Source of the DNA: Symploca sp. SIO1C2
GTDB lineage: Bacteria > Cyanobacteriota > Cyanobacteriia > Cyanobacteriales > Coleofasciculaceae
NCBI GenBank assembly: GCA_010672925.1
Contig: JAAHFP010000004.1
Location: 124,001-188,000 of the forward strand
Direction of reading: 5' to 3'
DNA length: 64,000 nucleotides
Made by a program: the position numbers and the translations under genes. Each line of letters starts with the position of its first letter. Within the stretch, counting starts at the first letter, position 1. Positions 55,141 to 63,777 of this stretch are shown here, piece after piece. The notes under the pieces were generated by a model, which was given only the letters and a program-made list of their open reading frames with translations, was not told where the DNA came from and made no database searches.

Positions 55141-56247
55141 ATGACCAAAATGCCTTTGGCCTCTCGCCTATTTTTCTCCCACCTTTTGGTGATGATTGTG
55201 GGGGTGGCTTCTTTGGTAATCATTGGCAAACTATCTTCCCGTCCTTTGTTTGTCTTGCATTTGCAAAAACTTGAAGGTCGGGGCATCACTTTACACTATA
55301 CCCATACAGAAGTATTAGATGGGTTTCAAATTGCCTGGAATCGCAGTACTTTCTGGTCAGTGATTGTTGGTGCTACTGCTGCGGGAGGGCTGAGTTACTG
55401 GGCTTCCCAGCGCATTGTACAGCCTTTAACTCAAATGAGAAAAGTTACCCAGAAATTTGCAGCAGGACAACTGGATGAGCGTTTACCTCCCAGTGAAATT
55501 CCGGAAATCAACCAACTAGCTAACAGTTTTAACCGGATGGCAGTTAGTTTAGAAGATGTTGAGCATCGACGGCGAGAGTTGGTAAGTGACCTCACCCATG
55601 AATTAAGGACTCCTCTAACAGTGTTGCGGGGTTATTTGGAAGAATTAGCCACTGAGCGACTAGAGGCAACGCCAGCAGTATATCAGCAGCTGGCAAAGGA
55701 AACTAGACGTTTGGAAAGGTTGATTAATGATTTGCAAGAACTTTCCAAGGCAGAGGCAGGGTATTTGCCGATTAAGATTGAGCCAGTAAATTTGCGTCCG
55801 TTGTTAGAGTCTTTGGTACAAAAATTTGCAGACCAGTTACTGGAAGATGGCCCTGTATTGCGGTTAGATTGTCCCAGTCAACTACCGAATGTACTGGCGG
55901 ATATCGACCGGTTAGAACAGGTATTGGTTAATCTTTTAGGCAATGCGGTGACTTATACCAAAACTGGCTCCATTACTGTCCGTGTTGAGAAGGAATCTAT
56001 CGGTAATCCTGTATCCAGATTGGGGATTGCTGTGATTGATACGGGTGTAGGAATTGCCTCTCAGGATTTGCCCCATGTGTTTGAACGGTTCTGGCGAGCA
56101 GAAAAGTCACGCAATCAACATAATGGTGGCACTGGGATTGGTTTGGCGATTTCTCAACGGTTGGTGGAATTGCAAGGGGGTAAGATTGAGGTAGAAAGCG
56201 AGGTTGATGTGGGATCTACATTTAGATTTTATTTGCCTTTGGCGTAA
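55141..56247 (+). CDS. Sensor histidine kinase, BaeS type
   Basis: 368 residues. TM1 at about 8-30, a very short outer loop (about 31-70), TM2 at about 70-88, HAMP at 90-140, HisKA with His153 in DLTHELRTPLTVL, and a catalytic domain (LVNLLGNAVTYT, DTGVGIASQD, GGTGIGLAI). All boxes intact. The small outer loop suggests an intramembrane or envelope-stress sensor. No response regulator is adjacent, so it is an orphan. The first ATG lies within the ATGACAAATGAC repeat array; a second ATG at 55150 (MPLASRLFFSH) gives a better match to a normal kinase leader. Confidence 0.88.
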   Translation: MTKMPLASRLFFSHLLVMIVGVASLVIIGKLSSRPLFVLHLQKLEGRGITLHYTHTEVLDGFQIAWNRSTFWSVIVGATAAGGLSYWASQRIVQPLTQMRKVTQKFAAGQLDERLPPSEIPEINQLANSFNRMAVSLEDVEHRRRELVSDLTHELRTPLTVLRGYLEELATERLEATPAVYQQLAKETRRLERLINDLQELSKAEAGYLPIKIEPVNLRPLLESLVQKFADQLLEDGPVLRLDCPSQLPNVLADIDRLEQVLVNLLGNAVTYTKTGSITVRVEKESIGNPVSRLGIAVIDTGVGIASQDLPHVFERFWRAEKSRNQHNGGTGIGLAISQRLVELQGGKIEVESEVDVGSTFRFYLPLA

Positions 56248-56257
56248 TTGTTTGTAG

Positions 56258-56323
56258 GGGCGTAGCATTGGCGCTAGCATATTGCCCATAAAATCAAAGT
56301 TTTGTTCCGCCAATGCTACGCCC
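56258..56323. repeat. 16-bp perfect inverted repeat after the kinase gene
   Basis: GGGCGTAGCATTGGCG (56258-56273) and its complement (56308-56323) around a 34-nt loop. It begins 10 bp after the stop codon and could terminate the kinase transcript in either sense. Of the dispersed GTAGGGGCGTA... type. From 56324 to 56691 there is no gene; AT-rich promoter region of the TVP38 gene. Confidence 0.7.
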
Positions 56324-56691
56324 TTCCGGGATTTATGTAATAGAGCGAATATTTAAACAAATATAGTAATTCAGAAAACTGAGTTTTTCCTGAGAAAAGC
56401 ATCAGGTAATCATAAAATTATCTCAAAAAAATTTCAGCAGAATAACCAGATTAATTCACCTTTGGGGTGAAGAATAGGATTAGTAAAAAATTTTACTGGG
56501 TAGTCATTTATATCGCATTGTAAATTTCCCTAGGTTCAGCTAAGGCTATGAGCGCATAGCATGGAACAATAGACATCATCAAATCAGCTAATGATAACTA
56601 GAGAGTAAAAATTTAACCTAGTTTTAACTGAGACATTACTAAATAGCCAACTACACCAAATCCCTAAATCTTAACCGCGTGAGGTCAAGCG

Positions 56692-57459
56692 ATGACGAAA
56701 CAAAGAATCAAGCGTCAATTTTCTACCAGAAATCTGCTCAAGTTTTCCAAGCTAGTTGGATTAGCACTACTGGCAGTCAGTCTCACCCTTGTCTTTGCTA
56801 ATTCTCCTGCCCTGGCTCAAGAATCAGCTAATGCTCAGGGATTCAATCCCCAGCAAAGCCTGCTAGATGCCCTACAGTGGATTGATGATCTTGGCCCTAC
56901 TGGACCAATTATGTTTATGGTTATCTATCTCGTTGCCACTGTAGCTTTCTTACCGGGATCAATTCTTACTCTGGGTTCTGGCGTACTCTTTGGTGTATTT
57001 TTAGGTTCCTTTTACGTTTTCATTGGTGCGACCCTGGGAGCTACTGCCGCTTTCCTAGTTGGACGCTATTTGGCAAGAGGTTGGGTTGCTAAGAAGATTG
57101 AAGGTAACAAAAAATTCGCCGCAATTGATCAAGCTGTTGGTCGGGAAGGATTAAAAATCGTCCTTCTCACCCGACTATCTCCTGTATTTCCTTTCAACAT
57201 CTTAAACTACGCCTATGGTTTGACGGGAGTTTCCCTCAAAGACTATGTAATTGGTTCCTTAGGTATGATCCCAGGAACAATTATGTATGTTTACATTGGT
57301 TCCTTGGCTGGTAGTCTTGCCACGATTGGTACTGGGGATTCACCTACCAATGCTGCGGTGCAGTGGGCGATCCGAATCATCGGTTTTATCGCAACGGTAG
57401 CGGTGACAGTTTATGTAACTAAGGTGGCAAAGAAGGCTTTAGATGAGGCAGTTTCTTAG
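56692..57459 (+). CDS. TVP38/TMEM64-family membrane protein
   Basis: 255 residues. A hydrophobic leader at about 18-42 ending ALAQE looks like a signal peptide, followed by four or five membrane segments. The SNARE-associated (VTT/DedA-like) signature is clear: FLPGSILTLGSGVLFGVFLGSFYVFIGATLGATAAFLVGRYLAR and LTRLSPVFPFNILNYAYGLTGVSLKDYVIGSLGMIPGTIMYVYIG. Members are thought to move lipids or carry small metabolites. The gene is followed by a flavin disulfide reductase in the same direction; TVP38 genes and such reductases are frequent neighbours, even fused, so a joint role in redox or metal handling is plausible. Confidence 0.9.
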   Translation: MTKQRIKRQFSTRNLLKFSKLVGLALLAVSLTLVFANSPALAQESANAQGFNPQQSLLDALQWIDDLGPTGPIMFMVIYLVATVAFLPGSILTLGSGVLFGVFLGSFYVFIGATLGATAAFLVGRYLARGWVAKKIEGNKKFAAIDQAVGREGLKIVLLTRLSPVFPFNILNYAYGLTGVSLKDYVIGSLGMIPGTIMYVYIGSLAGSLATIGTGDSPTNAAVQWAIRIIGFIATVAVTVYVTKVAKKALDEAVS

Positions 57460-57676
57460 TTTAAGAAGGCAGGAGGCTGAACCCACCCCTAACCCCTCCA
57501 AGGAGGGGAACAGGAGGCAGAAGGGAAGAAAGCTTGTGTAGTAAGTTTTTTCACCTCTTTTTACTGACAGGTTATTTCCGTCGCACTGTACTAGTTTGTT
57601 GTTTGTTATTAGTTTTTGGTTGTTTGTTAGTTATTAATAACTAATAAAAAAAATTGTAATTTCACAGGAGTTATTT

Positions 57677-59230
57677 ATGTACAATTCCCCATTCGAGAGA
57701 GTGAGTGTTCCACCAATGGATGAATATAACCAGACTTTGGTTAACTATGTTCATCCACCAGATTGGGTTAATCCAAAACCAGTTGATTGTTACGATTTAG
57801 TAGTGATTGGTGCTGGTACTGCCGGATTAGTGGTGGCTGCCGGAGCAGCGGGTATGGATATTGGTTTAAAGGTTGCTTTGATTGAAAAGCATTTAATGGG
57901 TGGAGACTGTTTGAATGTAGGTTGTGTACCTTCCAAGTGCCTAATAAGCTCTTCTCGTGTAGTTGCTCAAATGCGAGAAGCCGCAGCATTTGGTATTCGT
58001 CCACCAGAGAATATTGAAGTGGATTTTCCTGCGGTGATGCAGCGGATGCGTAAGCTGAGAGCAGGGATTAGTCATCACGATTCTGCTCAGCGTTTTAGAG
58101 ATACTTATGGTATTAATGTATTTTTAGGTAACGCTAGTTTTTCTAGTGATAATACTGTAGAAGTAGGGGGTCAAACTCTCAGATTTAAGAAAGCAGTGAT
58201 TGCTACAGGCGCTAGAGCAGTAAGACCTAAAGTTGATGGGATAGCAGAGGCAGGTTTTCTTACCAATGAAACCGTTTTTTCCCTAACAGAATGTCCCAAG
58301 CGTCTTGCTGTGATTGGTGGCGGCCCGATTGGTTGTGAATTGGCTCAATCTTTCCACCGCTTAGGTTCTGAAGTGGTGCTGTTTCATCGTGGCTCTCATA
58401 TTTTAAATAAGGAAGATGCGGACGCCGCAGAAATTGTGCAAAATGTTTTTATTAAAGAAGGTATTGGCCTAGTATTAGGTTGTAAAATGCACCGGGTGGA
58501 AAAGACTGAAGCTGGTAAAACTATCTACTTTAGTAGCTTCGATGGCAAAGAAGAGTCAGTGACGGTAGATGAGATTTTAATTGGTGCAGGCAGGGCTCCT
58601 AATGTCGAAGGTCTGAATTTAGAAACAGTCGGGGTAGAATACGACCAACGTAAGGGGGTGAAAGTGGATGATCATCTCCAGACTACAAACCCCAAGATTT
58701 ATGCTGCTGGTGATATTTGTATGGATTGGAAATTTACCCATGCAGCTGATGCCGCCGCGAGGATTGTAATTAAGAATACTCTCTTTTCCCCCTTTGGCTT
58801 AGGACGTTATAAACTGAGTAATTTAGTTATGCCTTGGGCTACCTATACTGACCCAGAAATTGCCCATGTGGGGATGTCTGAAGAGCAGGCTCAAAAGCAG
58901 GGATATGATGTTAGTACTATTAAGATACCTTTTAGTACTGTAGATCGAGCGATCGCGGATGGGGAAGAAGAAGGTTTTGTGAAAATCCACCATCAGAAGG
59001 GTAAAGATAAGATTTTGGGGGCGACAATTGTTGCTAGTCATGCTGGTGACATGATTAGTGAGATAACTACCGCAATTGTCAACAAAGTAGGATTAAGTGG
59101 TCTCTCCAGTGTGATTCATCCTTATCCAACTCAGGCTGAAGGAATTAAAAAAGCAGCAGATGCTTATCGTCGGACGTTGTTGACTCCAACTAGTAAGAAA
59201 TTTTTGGAATTTATCAGCAAGTTTTCTTGA
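57677..59230 (+). CDS. Pyridine nucleotide-disulfide oxidoreductase, mercuric reductase-like
   Basis: 517 residues. FAD-binding YDLVVIGAGTAGLVVAAGAA (about 39-58), redox-active pair in GGDCLNVGCVPSKCLI, NAD-binding LAVIGGGPIGCELAQSFHRLG, second FAD motif KIYAAGDIC, and the dimerisation domain with the catalytic His-Glu region around VIHPYPTQAEGIKKAAD. It has an N-terminal extension of about 37 residues but no HMA metal-binding domain, and lacks the C-terminal vicinal Cys pair of true MerA. So it is a MerA-like member, substrate unknown, not a proven mercury reductase. It lies 217 bp behind the TVP38 gene. Ribosome site CAGGAG at 57665-57670 supports the start. Confidence 0.88.
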   Translation: MYNSPFERVSVPPMDEYNQTLVNYVHPPDWVNPKPVDCYDLVVIGAGTAGLVVAAGAAGMDIGLKVALIEKHLMGGDCLNVGCVPSKCLISSSRVVAQMREAAAFGIRPPENIEVDFPAVMQRMRKLRAGISHHDSAQRFRDTYGINVFLGNASFSSDNTVEVGGQTLRFKKAVIATGARAVRPKVDGIAEAGFLTNETVFSLTECPKRLAVIGGGPIGCELAQSFHRLGSEVVLFHRGSHILNKEDADAAEIVQNVFIKEGIGLVLGCKMHRVEKTEAGKTIYFSSFDGKEESVTVDEILIGAGRAPNVEGLNLETVGVEYDQRKGVKVDDHLQTTNPKIYAAGDICMDWKFTHAADAAARIVIKNTLFSPFGLGRYKLSNLVMPWATYTDPEIAHVGMSEEQAQKQGYDVSTIKIPFSTVDRAIADGEEEGFVKIHHQKGKDKILGATIVASHAGDMISEITTAIVNKVGLSGLSSVIHPYPTQAEGIKKAADAYRRTLLTPTSKKFLEFISKFS

Positions 59231-59261
59231 GTGGTATCTATCACTAATTGCGTCAACCAAC

Positions 59262-59309
59262 CAGGGGTTCAAACCCCTGTCTAATAGCTCAAGTCCGTTT
59301 TAACGGACT
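59262..59309. terminator. Two adjacent palindromes after the reductase
   Basis: CAGGGGTT/AACCCCTG (59262-59279) and AGTCCGTT/AACGGACT (59292-59309). Either can form a stem; there is no T-tract, so a Rho-independent terminator is not proven. Both are dispersed-repeat types. Confidence 0.35.
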
Positions 59310-59378
59310 GTTAGCTCAATTCCTAGGATGAGCTTTTACCCATCCGTGATAACCAATAACCATGTTTCTCACAAATTA

Positions 59379-59857
59379 TGCGATCGATAGCATTTTTGTG
59401 GTATTATTTTATCATCGAAAAATTTGCGCACATATAGACTGTAATTTTAGTTGTTTACAGTAGCATAGCTAATCTAAAAATACGATTGCCTAGGGCTTCA
59501 ACACTAGCTGCTCCCTAATTCATTGGACTTGAGACTAATCTTCTTTCCCAGTACAGTTAAAAACCAGATTCTGTAGGGGCGGGTTCGCCGATTATTAAGC
59601 AAATTGACCAGCCAAGATGCTAAACCCGCCCCGGTTTGCCCAGGAATGATTGTTGTTACGTCATGTTGTATTGAAACAACCAGAAGAGCAACTCTGCTAC
59701 CCTCTATTTTTCAACTCGGTTTGATTACGGGCAATTGTCTTGACATGCTGTTAGGAGGCCGGGGCGAGTTTAGATAAGTTATCGTTGAGTAACTTGTACT
59801 TTTGCTGAACCAGCCCCTACATCTGCTGATTTTTGACAACAGAACAAAATTTGGTAC
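59379..59857. repeat. 479-bp non-coding repeat, copy 1
   Basis: Begins TGCGATCGATAGCATTTTTG and ends ACAAAATTTGGTAC. Contains TATTATTTTATCATCGAAAAAT near its start and two internal stem structures: TGTAGGGGCGGGTTC (59572) pairs with AACCCGCCCC (about 59627), and GGCCGGGGCG near 59760 with a degenerate GAACCAGCCCCTAC. No frame of any length. Copy 2 follows after only 45 bp. Confidence 0.9.
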
Positions 59858-59902
59858 GGTTTTTATTCCTTGTCACCAATGGACAAAAACCTACTAAACA
59901 GA

Positions 59903-60380
59903 TGCGATCGCTAGCATTTTTATGATATTATTTTATAATGGAAAAATGTACGCACATATAGACTGTAATTTGGGTTATTTACAGTAGCATAGCTAATCTA
60001 AAAATACGATTGCCTACAGCATCAGCACTAGCTGCTTCTTAATCCATTGGACTTGAAACTAATCTTATTTCCCAGTACAGTTAAAAACCAGATTCTGTAG
60101 GGGCGGGTTCACCGATTATTAAGCAAATTGACCAGCCAAGATGCTAAACCCGCCCCAGTTTGCCTAGGAATGATTGTGGTTATGTCCTGTTGTATTAAAA
60201 CAACCAGAAGATCAACTCTGCTACCCTCGGTTTTTCAACTCAGTTTGATTATGGGCAATTGTCTCGACATGCTGTTAGGAGGCCGGGGCGGGTTTAGATA
60301 AGTTATCGTTGAGTAACTTGAACTTTTGGTGAACCCGCCCCTACATCTCATATTTTTGACAACCGGACAAAATTTGGTAC
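59903..60380. repeat. 479-bp non-coding repeat, copy 2
   Basis: 478 bp, about nine in ten bases equal to copy 1 and the same orientation. Both hairpins are well kept (GGGGCGGGTTC...AACCCGCCCC and GGGGCGGGTTTAG...GAACCCGCCCCTAC). It ends 11 bp before the stop of ariB, so it may also act as that operon's transcription end. Confidence 0.92.
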
Positions 60381-60391
60381 TCGACTTATTA

Positions 60392-61252
60392 TCAAAGTGC
60401 TAGAACCTTAAATGGTTGATTATTGGCTTCCCAAGTGCAAATCTTTGAGTAGAGGAGTGTTTTGCAAAAGTAAGCTTCTTCGTAAGCAAGCCTCAAACTG
60501 CGCTCAAGAATATTCGGTTCAACTTCAGCTGCTTTGTTAGAACCAATCACCTTGCGTAAACTGAGGGATAGGATTTCCACTAAATCATGACCACAGCATA
60601 CTTGCCAAGGATCGTGACTGCTGCTTTTTTGTTTAATTACCCAGGTTTTTAGCTCTTCCTTTTGCCATGAGCAAGAAGGAGATTTATTTCTGACTTCTGT
60701 AATCAATTTTAGCTCATCAATTTGCAGAGTTGTCTCGTTAATGAATTTACTGAATTTGATACCGTTAAAAGTCAGATTTAGCTTTTCACATTGAGAAACC
60801 CAACGTAGATAACCAACAGACATCCCTGCTGCCGCTAATACTGTTCTTACATCTTGGGCAAAGTTGTTAATCTTGTCCTCTGAACCAAACTCAGCTACTA
60901 CTTTATCAAAAGCAGGAGAGTTGATCAGCATAGTTTCGAGATCATGGCTGTCAGTGTGTAGAAGATTAGGACTACAATCTAACAAAGGTTCAAGGTGGTC
61001 AAAATCTGCATCGATAATGGCTAAAATTCCTGGAAAATCTGATTCCTCTAAAATTTCCAGAACCGCAATAACACGTAGTTTACTGGAGGGCTTTCCCGAA
61101 ACGATAACTACTTGACAGGCTGAACTGTTAACCAAGCGCTCGTAAACCAGTTTATCTGAATGACCTTCTACCAACAAGAAAGTCCCGGAAAAAGTACTGC
61201 GTAGAAATCGAATCTGGTTTGCATCACGCTCAACTGTCAGGTATTCCCTCAA
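60392..61252 (-). CDS. ariB: PARIS toxin subunit AriB (DUF4435, TOPRIM nuclease)
   Basis: 286 residues; TTG start at 61252 overlapping the ariA stop by four bases (TTGA). TOPRIM-like DUF4435 layout: LLVEGHSDKLVYERL (Glu29), LAIIDADFDHL (Asp81, Asp83, Asp85), then DSHDLETMLI (101-110). These acids hold the metal. In characterised PARIS, AriB is held by the ATPase AriA and released when a phage anti-restriction DNA mimic such as Ocr binds; it then cuts host tRNA and stops infection. Size and order match. What else: the OLD-type nuclease family also pairs TOPRIM with ATPase, but there the two are fused. Assigned by architecture. Confidence 0.85.
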   Translation of the reverse strand: MREYLTVERDANQIRFLRSTFSGTFLLVEGHSDKLVYERLVNSSACQVVIVSGKPSSKLRVIAVLEILEESDFPGILAIIDADFDHLEPLLDCSPNLLHTDSHDLETMLINSPAFDKVVAEFGSEDKINNFAQDVRTVLAAAGMSVGYLRWVSQCEKLNLTFNGIKFSKFINETTLQIDELKLITEVRNKSPSCSWQKEELKTWVIKQKSSSHDPWQVCCGHDLVEILSLSLRKVIGSNKAAEVEPNILERSLRLAYEEAYFCKTLLYSKICTWEANNQPFKVLAL

Positions 61253-62610
61253 TTTTCTAGTCCCTTCAATTCAACTGTCAAATCCCACCGATTTTGTATT
61301 ATATCCGGAGAATGAGTAGCCATGAGGATATCTAAGTCTGCAAGTTCGGTAATTTCTTGCAAGTCCTTGATAAATTCAACCTGCCATCCTACATGAAGAG
61401 ACAATTCCGGCTCATCAATTAAGACTAGGGTTTTAGGTTCAACTTTGAATAAGAGTTCATAGAGCATTATTAACTCGTGTTGCTCACCAGATGATAAATC
61501 TGTTGGTGCAAGTGTTTTTTGCTCAGAGGCAGAAGATGGATCATAACAGGTTGTGAACACAAACCCTTTCTCTTTGCTAAAGTTAATTTTCTTATAGGAA
61601 TAAATAAATTTTCTATTGATAATCTTTCTGAGTAACTCTATTTTGTTGGCTATTTCGCTAAAAACATCAAGTTTAGTTGCAACATCCTCAATATACACCG
61701 ACAAAATATTTTTAGTGCTTTCATCTATAGATTTAGGTTGAATTTTAAAGTCTGTATTGTCATCTTTGTCTAATAAACCAACTTCTATCAGACGAGAGCG
61801 AGTTTTTTCCAGTTCATTTAGTTGAGAAAGAAGTTTTTCTTCAGTAATCTCTGTTGATGACTTTTGATTTACTACTCTTCCTGGAAATGTTCTATCTAGG
61901 GATTGAGATAATTTGCCGTATTCAGTAAACTTCTTCTGCATAAGTTCTGCTAGTTCATTAGAATAAGCAGAAACAGTTGACAATTTTGAAGCTGTTTCTT
62001 TATCAAATCTATAAGAAGGACTAAAAAAGAGATTTAATAACCTTTCCGATTCAATAAGACGGACGTAAATCCTACTTTTAAACTCTTTTAACCACTTAGG
62101 TTCATCTCTAGAAAAGTTTGCAATTTCTGGAGGCACAAAGTGGTCAAAACGTTCTAGAACATCATCTAAAGAAAGTATCTCTCCAGTGGTAAAATTGTGC
62201 CAATATTTAGGATCTATTCTGTTAATCTCAGGTATTAAATTATCTAAGCTTTTAATGGAGAAATTTATATTGGCACTAATTGATTTATCTTTGGAAGTAA
62301 AAGAAATAATATCTAAATCTATTTTTTCAAGATTTGAAATTGAGTTATTATTTTCTGGATCATTAAGGTTATTTACGATTTCAACACTATTACAATCATC
62401 AAACTTCACTTGAAATTTGCTAAATGGGATACTCTGAAACCCTGAGTATCGAGAGTTTACAAATCCATCTAGCATCTTCAACATCACCGTCTTTCCAAAA
62501 CCATTCGGACCATGAATGATTGTGATCCGCTCATCCATATTTAAGGGAATCACATGGTCAAAAATGCCAAATAAGCCACTGACAGAAATTTGCTTAATTC
62601 GCATAATCAC
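61249..62610 (-). CDS. ariA: PARIS ATPase subunit AriA (AAA15/ABC type)
   Basis: 453 residues. SMC/ABC-like ATPase: Walker A HGPNGFGKT (33-41), a long helical insertion in the middle (about 150-330) of the coiled-coil kind, signature LSSGEQ (372-377), Walker B LVLIDEP (395-401) followed by ELSLH, and the switch His433 in ATHSPD. In PARIS it forms a multimer that holds AriB and senses phage anti-restriction proteins. It is the first gene of a coupled pair; the next is ariB. Lower GC than the flanking genes and repeat-bound location suggest acquisition by transfer. MIMR offers a second ATG two codons later. Confidence 0.87.
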   Translation of the reverse strand: MIMRIKQISVSGLFGIFDHVIPLNMDERITIIHGPNGFGKTVMLKMLDGFVNSRYSGFQSIPFSKFQVKFDDCNSVEIVNNLNDPENNNSISNLEKIDLDIISFTSKDKSISANINFSIKSLDNLIPEINRIDPKYWHNFTTGEILSLDDVLERFDHFVPPEIANFSRDEPKWLKEFKSRIYVRLIESERLLNLFFSPSYRFDKETASKLSTVSAYSNELAELMQKKFTEYGKLSQSLDRTFPGRVVNQKSSTEITEEKLLSQLNELEKTRSRLIEVGLLDKDDNTDFKIQPKSIDESTKNILSVYIEDVATKLDVFSEIANKIELLRKIINRKFIYSYKKINFSKEKGFVFTTCYDPSSASEQKTLAPTDLSSGEQHELIMLYELLFKVEPKTLVLIDEPELSLHVGWQVEFIKDLQEITELADLDILMATHSPDIIQNRWDLTVELKGLEN

Positions 62611-62922
62611 TGACTCCTTTAGCCATAGACTTGCTTGATGACTTTGATTGGGTGTATCTCATTGTTACACATATAGGGTTGTTCAAAACACCCGGTAGTT
62701 AGCCGGGATTTGATATTATCCGCGATCGCTAAACGAAATTTTCCTCATTATCAACAACATATAGCACTGACACCGATGCCAGTGCCACAGTTGATTGAGC
62801 AACTTTCCATATCACATTTTAGCCAATAAAGAAATATCATTTTGATATTCCTTTTCTCCAATCGCTGCCCTAGCCTAGCTCTTGGCGTTACAGTTAAATA
62901 GTTAGAACCCAAGGAGAAGGTA
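62611..62922. other. Divergent promoter region of ariA and the Uma2 gene
   Basis: No gene seen. AT-rich near 62720-62850. AAGGAG at 62910-62915 is the ribosome site for the gene at 62923. A short hairpin CCCGG...CCGGG occurs near 62690-62709. Confidence 0.5.
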
Positions 62923-63666
62923 ATGTCACCAATCACTACTGAAGCTGCTCCTGTCGCTATTACTCAACTGCCAACTCAGTATGATCTTCCCTGTGATGAC
63001 GGTATTCCTATGGAAACTCAGCGACATTTTATGCAGATGCAAATGCTCATTGATACCCTATATCATTGGTTAGCTCAGCGAGAGGATGGTTATGTTGGCG
63101 GCAATATGTTTCTTTATTTCAGTGCGGCTCAACTGAAAAATGAAGACTTCCGAGGACCTGATGTGTTTATCGTGCTAGGAGTACCGAAAGGAGAAAGACG
63201 GAGTTGGGTAGTTTGGGATGAAGCCCAAGCACCAAATGTCATTATTGAGTTACTCTCTGAAAGTACAGCTACTAAGGATAAAACTGAGAAAAAGCAAGTT
63301 TATCAAAACAAGGTCAGAGTACCAGAATATTTTTGGTATGACCCCTTCAATCCAGAAGATTTAGCAGGATTTAACTTGCAAAATGGAGTATATCAACCGA
63401 TAAGTGAGGATAAACAAAAGCGCTTAGTAAGTCAGCAATTAGGTTTGGCTTTAGTGCGTTGGCAGGGCTACTATAAAGAGGTAGAAGCAACTTGGTTACG
63501 TTGGGCTACTTTAGAGGGAGATTTGATACCTACTCCCCAAGAGGAAGCAGAGCAAGCCCAACAAGAAATTGCACAAGCCCAACAAGAAGCTGCACAAGCT
63601 CAACAGCGAGTTGAGCAACTAGCTGCTCGTTTACGATCTATGGGAGTAAACCCAGATGATATTTAA
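62923..63666 (+). CDS. Uma2-family (DUF820) putative endonuclease
   Basis: 247 residues. The PD-(D/E)XK-like core is visible: YVGGNMFLYFSAAQLKNEDFRGPDVFIVLGV (acidic PD), RRSWVVWDEAQAPNVIIELLSEST, KDKTEKKQVYQNKVRVPEYFWYDP, all typical Uma2 stretches. The C-terminal 45 residues form a Gln/Glu/Ala-rich helix (AQQEIAQAQQEAAQAQQRVEQL), a coiled coil common in this family. Uma2 proteins are present in dozens per genome in cyanobacteria and their role is unclear. Ribosome site AAGGAG precedes the ATG. Divergent from PARIS. Confidence 0.9.
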   Translation: MSPITTEAAPVAITQLPTQYDLPCDDGIPMETQRHFMQMQMLIDTLYHWLAQREDGYVGGNMFLYFSAAQLKNEDFRGPDVFIVLGVPKGERRSWVVWDEAQAPNVIIELLSESTATKDKTEKKQVYQNKVRVPEYFWYDPFNPEDLAGFNLQNGVYQPISEDKQKRLVSQQLGLALVRWQGYYKEVEATWLRWATLEGDLIPTPQEEAEQAQQEIAQAQQEAAQAQQRVEQLAARLRSMGVNPDDI

Positions 63667-63777
63667 TTAGGTGTTAGGTGTTAGGTTTTAGTAAGCATTT
63701 TAGTGGCGCGATACACCTAGAAATTTAGGTTGGGGGTAAAGCGATGAAACCCAACCTCCTTATTCTACCTAAACAGA

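Noticed and set aside
57677-59230. True mercuric reductase (merA)
   Set aside because: Lacks the C-terminal vicinal cysteines and HMA domain; no merR, merT or merP nearby.
60392-62610. Septu or OLD (Gabija-like) system
   Set aside because: The second protein has DUF4435-type TOPRIM motifs, not HNH, and ATPase and TOPRIM are on separate chains without a helicase; PARIS fits better.
62751-62936. 61-codon minus-strand frame upstream of ariA
   Set aside because: Overlaps the Uma2 start and its ribosome site, with a chance-like composition.
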